Shown here: positions 13,401-25,400 of the stretch, piece by piece
How positions within the stretch are numbered: the first letter of the stretch is position 1
How the letters are laid out: the number at the start of each line of letters is the position of its first letter
From: Escarpia spicata
Taxonomy: Eukaryota; Annelida; Polychaeta; Sabellida; Siboglinidae
Reading direction: 5' to 3'
DNA length: 64,000 bases
Assembly (NCBI GenBank): GCA_963995525.1
Contig: OZ023213.1
Coordinates: 50,250,987 to 50,314,986, forward strand
The notes under the pieces: generated by a model
The model's input: the letters and a program-made list of their open reading frames with translations, nothing else
What the model was told of the DNA's origin: nothing
Database searches by the model: none
Translations under genes and position numbers: made by a program

Positions 13401-16400
13401 CCTTGTTCTATATTTAGTGTATAATAATCCGTGTTATGTTATTCATTATAGTAGATAAGACAGGAAGTTAAAACACAAAATGCATACCTGTACTTCACTT
13501 TACTGGTACAATGTCAAAACTTTCCTTTAAGCAGTGAGTACCTAAATTCTATCATTGATTTTAATCCAAATTATTCATTACTATCTCAAAACGTTTGTTA
13601 GTGTTAAACATTTCACATTATTTTTTATTTGTTTTTCATTACTTTTGGTTAAATATTTAATACCTTTTTCCACCAGCTGAAACAGGAGGTTATGGAGGTG
13701 TATCAGCAGATAAGGCAGATGGTGAATGACCTTGGTGGTGGTGAAATGGGTCAAGGTCATACGACACACATAAGGTCCTCCAAGGTGGAGCCACAGCAGG
13801 CCCTGGCTGAAATTCAGTCAGGCGATCTTCAGTCGTTGCTACGGAAACTACGTGAACAAATGGAGCACACTGTGAACATGCGTGTCAACCAGGTATAGTG
13901 ATGTTTGTGTTGGTTAACTTAACTTGAAGACACGAATCAGTATATCCTCTGGTAAATGACAAGCGTGTTTTTTTTACCCACCTTACCAAATATTTCAGAA
14001 ACTAGTACCTTGCAGCTATCTCTTTCTCGCACCTAAGTATGATTGTTATATTGCGATGAATTCTTGATTTAGAATCCATGTTCTTGTTGACATTGGGCGA
14101 TTAGAGTCCCCAAACTCACATGATGACTTTACACTCGCCATGTCCTCACCTGCTGACACACCTTTTTACCAAACAATTACAACCGTTGACCAATCCATCA
14201 CGTGACGTGTTGCTTAGCAACAAGGTCATTCAAGCCATCAAATATTGATGTTGAACACATAGAGCATTCGGACATTCCATTCAATCCATTGTAAGTTTTG
14301 TTTTTTAATTCTCACCCCAAATGTTTTTTCGTTATGACAGAAAGTGCACAGTAAGGCCCGACTTTTTTATTACCTGTTTACGAGCAGAAGTGTCCAGATA
14401 GCAGTGGTGGGAATCGGAATAAAAATTAAATTAAAATGTCAGCAAAAAAGATCATAGTGCATGTTTAAATACACCTGTATAACATTTAACTAATAAGATA
14501 TGTGGCTACATGAAAATAAATATAAAGTGTTTCCTGTGTTAGTATTTACCCCATTAATGTCAGACGCAGCGGTGTGAAATGTATCAAAACTAATTTGTAT
14601 GACTTTTTTGTTTCGTTCAGTTTCTGCCACTGATAGATTGACATATCTACTTCACAATAAAGATCATTTTTTAGCAGTTATTCACCGCTAAGTCACTATT
14701 TTAGCACGAACTTAGAAGGCCCATCAGATGTGAAATGTTAATGAAAATCTGAATCGATGAAACACGCCAAAAGTAGTCCATGTTTATGCATTGACAACGA
14801 CCACGTTCGTTCACGGTACGCCATTTTGTTTGGTATCATGAGAACCGCCGTCCTCGTGGCTATCTGTCAGTTATGTCAGTAGTCTCGCCCCATTTTTGAC
14901 AAAGTTGAATTTTTCCCTCGTTGAAACCAGATCCCAAATCCTGACAATCTCCTTATTTATCTTTAGACTTATACAGATGAGACACGGAACTGCCCGAAGT
15001 TCTCAAAACGAGGCACGGAACAATCCCATGATGCTATGCATTGTTTAATTTCCAGTTTATATTATTTGAAGTTGTTGCTACGGAGAATAGTTTGACAGCC
15101 GATAAACGAACAATATACTTTGTGAAAAAAAGAGTTTAATCGAGATGCCGCCGAAGAAATAGAGAATTGTACGGAAGCGTCTGAGTGAGTGCAATGCACA
15201 AACACTGATGACGTTGGGCTGTCAGATGCATTGTGGGCACTCCCATGGACTGAATCGCAGCTGGTCGCAGCGTACGGCTGATAGGTTATTATTTCACGCG
15301 GGGTGGCAGTATTTAATGTAATAGTTGTTAACGTCATATTCAAAGAAAAGCATGCGTGCGATAACTACCATTGTTAAAAAGCCACATGGCCAAAACTGTT
15401 CAATTCAATCCCCATACAGTAGCAGGGCATTTTCTCTCAAGAATAATAAGATATGAACATTGTGAATATTATTTTTATTCTAGATCCAGGAAATTAATGT
15501 TGGCGGGCCGTAAAACATGTAATATAAAAAGTCTGGTCTAATGTTGTGTAAGCGAGAACTGTATGTGGAACTGAGTGTACATGCGTACGAGTGTGCATGT
15601 ATGCGTGCGAGTGTGCATGCATGCGTGTGAGTGTGCATTCGAGTGTGCATGTATGCGTGCGAGTGTGCATGCATGCGTGTGAGTGTGCATGCATGCGTGC
15701 GAGTGTGCGTGCGAGTGTGCATGCATGCGTGCGAGTGTGCATGTATGCGTGCGAGTATGCGTGCGAGTGTGCGTGCGAGTGTGCGTGCGAGTGTGCGTGC
15801 ATGCGTGCGAGTGTGCGTGCATGCGTGCGAGTGTGCGTGCATGCGTGGGAGTGTGCGTGCATGCGTGCGAGTGTGCGTGCATGCGTGCGAGTGTGTGTGC
15901 GTGCGAGTGTGCGTGCATGTGATCACACTTATACAAAGTTCACACTTATGCAACAGCCCCATAAATTTATTCCAATTTATCTATGACACATCGGTTGCTC
16001 CAGCACTCGGAGCCTGCTCCGGAGCAACTCCAGCACAATGAGCAGCTGGAGAAGAAGGTGGAGCAGCTCCAGAATGACCTTACCGGAGCAGAGGCAACCC
16101 TCAACAAACTGAAAGTGGAACTGAAACTGCGGGAGATTGAACTGAAGCAAAAGTCGGATGACTTCATGCAGCTGACCAGCGAGATCAAGGTATGTGCTGC
16201 CATCTGTTGGCGTCATTCATGAGTTAGGTAAAAAATGGTTGCACTGATCGTGACGTGTGTACACACATACATGCAGTATCTTCAATGTGCACAAACATGC
16301 ACGCGTCAAACATATACACACACACAGACGCACACACACTGAAGCACACAGACGCACACACACACACAACAATTATTTTATTCTTGAAAGTGACATTGCC

Positions 16401-19400
16401 GTACCATGTTATTATGTTAAATTATAAAATACTTTCTATCAACCCCTGTGCACAAGTTGTAGAATATGCTGACTGACATCAAAGCTTTTCAACTTTCTCA
16501 AGTGAAAAAGACACAACTGTGTTTTCTTGTACACATAATCTTACTGGTGCAGCTGATGCGGCCAAGCGTGGAGAAGATCCAGCACTCAGCCCAGTTGGAG
16601 CAGAAGGTTCAGGAGCTACAGAACGAACTGGACGCCGCGCTCATCGCACTCAACGACTTCAACTGCCACGCCCACCAGTCAACCTCGACCTCCGACCTCT
16701 CACCTCCAGCAGACCGGGGAGATGACTCACTGTTGTCTGATGTGAAAACGACATCGACAGAATTGCTCGATGATGATGTGTTTAATCAGTCGGCATCAGT
16801 CAGCGTAAGTGGAGCCGACGCCATGTTGGATCCTTCTGAATTGGTAACTGTTTCTTTATAGGGCGATCTGCAATGTCGCTGTTTGATTCAGAATGAAAGT
16901 AAAACTACTAGAGACTGTAAAGCATATTTTGAGAACAACAGAAGAAATGTGTAAGTTCAAAAAATTGTAGATGTATAGCTGACAGTTTACAGTGAAATAT
17001 GTTTAGAATGTTTTTACATGTTCATCTGCGTAATATTTTTCAGTGTGCAGTTTTATTTGTTTTGTCATCATTGGTTAGGGATCATCTCAGAACATAGATG
17101 TCTGATAGCAGACAAAATTACTTTCATCTGGCCTCAGCCCCCCACCCTTAGCCCCCCACCCTACCCTCAGCCCCCACACCCCACCCTTCAGATGAACGTT
17201 TGTAAACATTGATATGATTATATCAATATATTAACAGTATTGGTCCAAAGCATAAAATATCGATGTCCAACATCAGACGAAACTGTCTCTGATTGAACCC
17301 CACTCCCCAAATGAAAGTAATTTAATCTGATATCAGATATCGACGTTCTGACATGATCCCTTAGTATGTGCTATGTTATTTTTGGTGTCATTATAACCTT
17401 GTTCTATATTTAGTGTATAATAATCAGTGTTATGTTATTCATTATAGTAGATAAGTCAGGAAGTTAAAACACAAAATGCATACCGGTATTTCACTTTACT
17501 GGTACAATGTCAAAACTTTCCTTTAAGCAGTGAGTACCTAAATTCTATCATTGATTTTAATCCAAATTATTCATTACTATCTCAAAACGTTTGTTAGTGT
17601 TAAACATTTCACATTATTTTTTATTTGTTTTTCATTACTTTCGGTTAAATATTTAATACCTTTTTCCACCAGCTGAAACAGGAGGTTATGGAGGTGTATC
17701 AGCAGATAAGGCAGATGGTGAATGACCTTGGTGATGGTGAAATGGGTCAAGGTCATACGACACACATAAGGTCCTCCAAGGTGGAGCCACAGCAGGCCCT
17801 GGCTGAAATTCAGTCAGGCGATCTTCAGTCGTTGCTACGGAAACTACGTGAACAAATGGAGCACACTGTGAACATGCGTGTCAACCAGGTATAATGATGT
17901 TTGTGTTGGTTAACTTAACTTGAAGACACGAATCAGTATATCCTCTGGTAAATGACAAGCGTGTTTTTTTTACCCACCTTACCAAATATTTCAGAAACTA
18001 GTACCTTGCAGCTATCTCTTTCTCGCACCTAAGTATGATTGTTATATTGCGATGAATTCTTGATTTAGAATCCATGTTCTTGTTGACATTGGGCGATTAG
18101 AGTCCCCAAACTCACATGATGACTTTACACTCGCCATGTCCTCACCTGCTGACACACCTTTTTACCAAACAATTACAACAGTTGACCAATCCATCACGTG
18201 ACGTGTTGCTTAGCAACAAGGTCAGTCAAGCCATCAAATATGGATGTTGAACACATAGAGCATTCGGACATTCCATTCAATCCATTGTATGTTTTGTTTT
18301 TTTATTCTCACCCCAAATGTTTTTTCGTTATGACAGAAAGTGCACAGTAAGGCCCGACTTTTTTATTACCTGTTTACGAGCAGAAGTGTCCAGATAGCAG
18401 TGGTGGGAATCGGAATAAAAATTAAATTAAAATGTCAGCAAAAAAGATCATAGTGCATGTTTAAATACACCTGTATAACATTTAAATAATAAGATATGTG
18501 GCTACATGAAAATAAATATAAAGTGTTTCCTGTGTTAGTATTTACCCCATTAATGACAGACGCAGCGGTGTGAAATGTATCAAAACTAATTTGTATGACT
18601 TTTGTTTCGTTCAGTTTCTGCCACTGATAGATTGACATATCTACTTCACAATAAAGATTGTTTTTTAGCAGTTACTCACCACTAAGTCACTATTTTAGCA
18701 CAAACTTAGAAGGCCCATCAGATGTGAAATGTTAATGAAAATCTGAATCGATGAAACACGCCAAAAGTAGTCCATGTTTATGCATTGACAACGACCACGT
18801 TCGTTCACGGTACGCCATTTTGTTTGGTATCATGAGAACCGCCGTCCTCGTGGCTATCTGTCAGTTATGTCAGTAGTCTCGCCCCTTTTTTGACAAAGTT
18901 GAATTTTTCCCTCGTTGAAACCAGATCCCAAATCCTGACGATCTCCTTATTTATCTTTAGACTTATACAGATGTGACACGGAACTGCCCGAAGTTCTCAA
19001 AACGAGGCACGGAACAATCCCATGATGCTATGCATTGTTTAATTTCCAGTTTATATTATTTGAAGTTGTTGCTACGGAGAATAGTTTGACAGCCGATAAA
19101 CGAACAATATACTTTTTGAAAAAAAGAGTTTAATCGAGATGCCGCCGAAGAAATAGAGAATTGTACGGAAGCGTCTGAGTGAGTGCAATGCACAAACACT
19201 GTGATGACGTTGGGCTGTCAGATGCATTGTGGGCACTCCCATGGACTGAATCGCAGCTGGTCGCAGCGTACGGCTGATAGGTTATTATTTCACGTGGGGT
19301 GGCAGTATTTAATGTAATAGTTGTTAACGTCATATTAAAAAAAAAGCATGCGTGCGATAACTACCATCGTTAAAAAGCCACATGGCCAAAACTGTTCAAT

Positions 19401-22400
19401 TCAATCCCCATACAGTAGCAGGGCATTTTCTCTCAAGAATAATAAGATATGAACATTGTGAATATTATTTTTATTCTAGATCCAGGAAATTAATGTTGGC
19501 GGGCCCGTAAAACATGTAATATAAAAAGTCTGGCCTAATGTTGTGTAAGCGAGAACTGTATGTGGAACTGAGTGTGCATGCGTACGAGTGTGCATGTATG
19601 CGTGCGAGTGTGCATGCATGCGTGTGAGTGTGCATTCGAGTATGCATGTATGCGTGCGGGTGTGCATGCATATGTGTGAGTGTGCGTGCGTGTGAGTGTG
19701 CGTGCATGCGTGGGAGTGTGCGTGCGAGTGTGCATGCATATGTGTGAGTGTGCGTGCATGCGTGTGAGTGTGCTTGCATGAGTGTGCGTGCGAGTGTGCG
19801 TGCATGCGTGCGAGTGTGCGTGCATGTGATCACACTTATACAAAGTTCACACTTATGCAACAGCCCCATAAATTTATTCCAATTTATCTATGACACACAT
19901 CGGTTGCTCCAGCACTCGGAGCCTGCTCCGGAGCAACTCCAGCACAATGAGCAGCTGGAGAAGAAGGTGGAGCAGCTCCAGAATGACCTTACCGGAGCAG
20001 AGGCAACTCTCAACAAACTGAAAGTGGAACTGAAACTGCGGGAGATTGAACTGAAGCGAAAGTCGGATGACTTAATGCAGCTGACCAGCGAGATCAAGGT
20101 ATGTGCTGCCATCTGTTGGCGTCATTCGTGAGTTTGGTCAAACATGGATGTGTGTGTACATGTCAAACATGTACACACCAACACACTGACACAGGCGTGT
20201 GCACACACACACGTGCTGCCATCTGTTGGCGTCATTCATGAATTAGGTAAAAAATGGTTGCACTGATCGTGACGTGTGTACACACATACATGCAGTATCT
20301 TCAATGTGCACAAACATGCATGCGTCAAACATGTACACACACACAGACGCACACACACTGAAGCACACAGATGCACACAGACACATACACACACAGACGC
20401 ACACAGACACAGACGCACACACACTGAAGCACACAGACACATACACACACAGACGCACACAGACACAGATGCACACACACTGAAGCTCACAGACACACAC
20501 AGACACAGACGCACACAGATGCACACAGACGCACACACACTGAATCACGCAGACGCACGCAGATGCACGCAGACGCACACAGACACAGACGCACACACAC
20601 TGAAGCACACATGCACACAGACACATACACAGACAGACGCACACAGACGCACACAGACGCACACAGACGCACACAGACGCACACACACAACAATTATTTT
20701 ATTCTTGAAAGTGACATTGCCGTACCATATTATTATGTTAAATGATAAAATACTTTGTATCAACCCCCTGTGCACAAGTTGTAGAATATGCTGACTGACA
20801 TCAAAGCTTTTATGCAATAACCAACACAAGCCCATTGTAGTTTGAAAGTTGAAATTGGCCAAAGGATGACGTTTTTTATTGGAAAGTGGATTGCTTCTAA
20901 TGCAGCCACTTTTGGGCATAAAGATAGTAGGAATGTGATGTCTAACATGCATACCAGATGGGAAACTGAACCCTTGTACAGCCCCATCAAAGTTTCTCAG
21001 GCACACATTCCTACAACATGACGACAATATACAGACATACATTATTTGTCGCTATAGAGGTATAAAACCTCTATGAATATAAACCTAAGCAAACAATACA
21101 AACATTCCACCACCAATAGACACATGCAATTACAAAAAGGTGGGGCCATTCCGCCTATCCTGTATAAACATAAGGAAAAATATATACCGTTTGTAAAACA
21201 AAAAGCCTATCGACGCACCAAAACCCAACACATTCAAGAATTTGGGATATGCCCTGTGTTCACTCCGAAATTTTGGAAAGCGTTGCGACATTTTCCAACT
21301 TCTTTTTCTACCAACGATGTACAATAGTTGTTTAACTAAACGTGCCTAGGCAAAAAGGTGGGGAGGAGGGCGGATTTAGAAATATCAGGATATACACGAC
21401 ATGAGACACAGATACCTAACGCGCAAGTGGCGGCTTAACCGCTAATCCAAATCGTACGCTGGGGCCTAATCCTGGAATGTCATGATTGGCTGAAGGCGCT
21501 GGGCGGTTTTATTAAGCCAAACAGCTGGACGTAATTATCGCCTCAGCCAGTTACCTCACTACCCGCACTAGGCCTGTCCTGGCCATTGCATAAAATACAG
21601 TATGCTCTGCGTTCATACCTTCATTTATGCAATAACCAACACAAGCCCATTGTAGTTTGAGAATTGAAATTGGCCAAAGGATGACGTTTTTTATTGGAAA
21701 GTGGATTGCTTCTAATGCAGCCACTTTTGGGCATAAAGATAGTAGGAATGTGATGTCTAACATGCATACCAGATGGGAAACTGAACCCTTGTACAGCCCC
21801 ATCAAAGTTTCTCAGGCACACATTCCTACAACATGACGACAATATACAGACATACATTATTTGTCGCTATAGAGGTATAAAACCACTATGAATATAAACC
21901 TAAGCAAACAATACAAACATTCCACCACCAATAGACACATGCAATTACAAAAAGGTGGGGCCATTCCGCCACAAGGTCACCAAGAGGAACCTGTGACCAC
22001 CCCACCGTATATTTTACTCGCCTGTTGCCTGTAAATATTACTTATCATGGCCTTGAGCCAAAATTAACTTCTAGGCCGTTCGCCATTAATAACATATAAA
22101 TGATTATGAATTAAAACAACATTTTACTATCACTTTAATAACAATCTTAAGTAACTAACAACAGATAATTAATTAATTAATATCATGGTTGCTTGCCAAA
22201 TTACTGCATCTTGGCCGTTCGCCATTAATACTAATAAAATACTTATCACAGCCGGTTGCCAAGTTCATGGCCAGTCGCTGAAGATAACATATCATGGCCA
22301 TTGCCAAATTAACGTGTCTTGGCCGTTTGCCAGTAATCAAACATAATTGTTATGGCCGTTTGTCAAGTATTGACTGTTCACGGCTGTTTGCTAAAAATAG

Positions 22401-25400
22401 AACATATCATGGCTGTTTGCCAAATGTACGTCTCTTGGCCGTTCGCCATTAATAACAATACTTCGCATTGTCATGTATTAAGTGTTCACGGCCGTTTGCC
22501 AAACAATTACTTGATGGCCATTTGCCAAACTACCGTCTCTTGGCCGTTCGCCATTAATAACAATACTTAGCATTGTCATGTCTTAAGTGTTCACGGCCAT
22601 TTGCCAAACAATTACTTGATGGCCATTTGCCAAACTACCGTCTCTTGGCCGTTCGCCATTAATAACAATACTTAGCATTGTCATGTCTTAAGTGTTCATG
22701 GCCGTTTGCCAAACAACGTGCAAGTGGCGGCTTAACCGCTAATCCAAATCGTAAGCTGTGGCCTAATCCTGGCATGTCATGATTGGCTGAAGGTGCTGGG
22801 CGGTTTTATTAAGCCAAACAGCTGGAAGTAATTATCGCCTCAGCCAGTTACCTCACTACCCGCACTAGGCCTGCCCTGGCCATTGCATAAAATACAGTAT
22901 GCTCTGCGTTCATACCTTCATTTCAACTTTCTCAAGTGAAAAAGACACAACTGTGTTTTCTTGTACACATAATCTTACTGGTACAGCTGATGCGGCCAAG
23001 CGTGGAGAAGATCCAGCACTCAGCCCAGTTGGAACAGAAGGTTCAGGAGCTACAGAACGAACTGGACGCCGCGCTCATCGCACTCAACGACTTCAACTGC
23101 CACGTCCACCAGTCAACCTCGACCTCCGACCTCTCACCTCCAGCAGACCGGGGAGAAGACTCACTGTTGTCTGATGTGAAAACGATATCGACGGAATTGC
23201 TCGATGATGATGTGTTTAATCAGTCGGCATCAGTCGGCGTAAGTGGAGCCGACGACATGTTGGATCCTTCTGAATTGGTAACTGTATCTTTATAGGGCGA
23301 TCTGCAATGTCGCTGTTTGATTCAGAATGAAAGTAAAACTACTAGAGACTGTAAAGCATATTTTGAGAACAACAGAACAAATTTGTAAGTTCAAAATTTT
23401 TGTTGTATATATTTATATATATATATATATATAATGACAGTTTACAGTGAAATATGTTTAGAATGTTTTTACATATACTTATATTCATCTGCGTAACATT
23501 TTTCAGTGTGCAATTTTATTTGTTTTGTCGTCATTGGTTAGGGATCATCTCAGAACATAGATGTCCGATAGCAGACAAAATGACTTTCATCTGGCCTCAG
23601 CCCCCCCCCCCACCCTTGGCCCCCCCACCCCACCCTCAGCCTCCACACCCCACCCTTCAGACGAATGTTTGTAAACATTGATATGATTATGTCAATATAT
23701 TAACAGTATTGGTCCAAAACGTAAAATATCGATGTCCAACATCAGCCGAAACTGTCTCTGATTGAACCCCACTCCCCAAACGAAAGTAATTTAATCTGAT
23801 ATCAGACATCAACGTTCTGACATGATCCCTTAGTATGTGCTATGTTATTTTTGGTGTCATTATAACCTTGTTCTATATTTAGTGTTTAATAATCAGTGTC
23901 ATGTTATTCATTATAGTAGATAAGACAGGAAGTTAAAACACAAAATGCATACTTCACTTTATTGGTACAATGTCAAAACTTTCCTTTAAGCAGTGAGTAC
24001 CTAAATTCTATCATTGATTTTAATCCAAATTATTCATTACTATCTCAAAACGTTTGTTAGTGTTAAATATTTCACATTATTTTTTATTTTTTTTCATTAC
24101 TTTCGGTTAAATATTTAACACCTTTTTTCCGCCAGCTGAAACAGGAGCTTGTGGAGGTGTACCAGCAGATAAGGCAGATGGTGAATGACCTTGGTGGTGG
24201 TGAAATGGGTCAAGGTCATACGACACGCATAAGCTCCCCCAAGGTGGAGCCACAGCAGCACCTGGCTGAAATTCAGTCAGGCGATCTTCAGTCGTTGCTA
24301 CGGAAACTACGTGAACAAATGGAGCACACTGTGAACATGCGTGTCAACCAGGTATAGTGATGTTTGTGTTGGTTAACTTAACTTGAAGACACGAATCAGT
24401 ATATCCTCTGGTAAATGACAAGCGTGTTTTTTTTACCCACCTTACCAAATATTTCAGAAACTAGTACCTTGCAGCTATCTCTTTCTCGCACCTAAGTATG
24501 ATTGTTATATTGCGATGAATTCATGATTTTGAATCCATGTTCTTGTTGACATTGGCCGTTTAGAGTCCCTAAACTCACATGATGACTTCACACTCACCAT
24601 GTCCTCAGCTACTGACACACCTTTTTACCAAACAATTACAACAGTTGACCAATCCATCACGTGACATGTTGCCTAGCAACAAGGTCAGTCAAGCCATCAA
24701 ATATGGATGTTGAACACATGGAGCATTCGGACATTCCATTCAATCCGTTGTATTTTTTGTTTTTAAATTCTCACCCCAAATGTTTTTTCTTAATGACAGA
24801 AAATGCACAGTAAGGCCAGACTTGTTTATTACCTGTTTACGGACAGGATTGTCCAGAAAGAAGTGATGGAAACCGGAATGAAAATTAAATAAAAATGTCA
24901 AAGAAAAAAAAATTGTATAACATTTAACTAATAAGATATGTGGCTACATGAAAATAGATATAAATCTCCAGTGTTAGTATTTATCCCATTAATGACAGAC
25001 ACAGCGGTGTGAAATGCAGCAAAAATAATTTGTACGAATTTTCAGTTTCGTTCAGTTTCTGCCTCTGATAGATTGACATATCTACTTCACAATAAAAAAG
25101 TGAAGTAGATATGCTTAACAAATATGTTATGTTTTATGGAAGACATCACTAAGTGGGTAGATGAGGGAACACCAGTAGATATCGTCTACTTAGATTTTCA
25201 AAAAGCTTTTGACAAAGTACCACATCAAAGATTACTGCTTAAACTAAAGGCCCATGGCATAGGAAATGGTATAATAAACTGGATAGAACAATGGCTGATT
25301 GACAGAAGACAACGTGTAGTAGTTGATGGGGAGGCTTCAAACTGGAAATCGGTATTGAGTGGGGTACCACAGGGATCAGTATTAGGTCCTGTATTATTCT

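Larger units (their letters stand above)
10701..14571 (+). repeat. Exon-cassette unit 3
   Basis: About 3.87 kb. GT tract about 11703-11862; long CA tract with GCACACAGAC repeats about 12254-12373. Both head and tail are type II. Exons A, B and C are intact. Confidence 0.9.
14572..18567 (+). repeat. Exon-cassette unit 4
   Basis: About 4.0 kb. It has the longest GT-rich tract upstream of exon A (about 15573-15925) and a short CA tract (about 16315-16370). Type II head and tail. The intron near 15206 lacks GT in the ACACTGTGATG string present in the other units. Confidence 0.9.
20812..22923. mobile_element. 2.1-kb dimeric repeat element in unit 5 intron
   Basis: Present only in unit 5. Other units read continuously AAAGCTTTTCAACTTTC across the site. 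The insert is two units in tandem, each starting with module R (ATGCAATAACCAAC) and ending with module X (CATACCTTCATTT), with different interiors: 21156-21417 (no recognised coding) and 21971-22714 (tandem GGCCGTTTGCCAA-like motifs, about 105-bp period in the last part). A T run flanks both sides, so at most a 3-bp TTT target duplication. I find no transposase and no clear terminal inverted repeats. Class unknown; a non-autonomous element or solo fragments of a larger one. Confidence 0.7.
18568..25006 (+). repeat. Exon-cassette unit 5 (enlarged by an insertion)
   Basis: 6.4 kb: the usual unit plus a 2.1-kb insertion between exons A and B and an expanded CA-rich tract (about 20155-20693). The intron after exon A contains GTGCTGCCATCTGTTGGCGT twice (about 20104 and 20213). 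The first stretch matches unit 6 and the second matches units 1-4. A TA dinucleotide run (about 23404-23433) replaces unique sequence after exon B. The tail is type I, like unit 1. Confidence 0.9.

Noticed and set aside
20545..21042. 165-codon minus-strand ORF spanning the CA tract and module R
   Set aside because: It crosses an insertion boundary, half of it is simple repeat, and no domain is visible.
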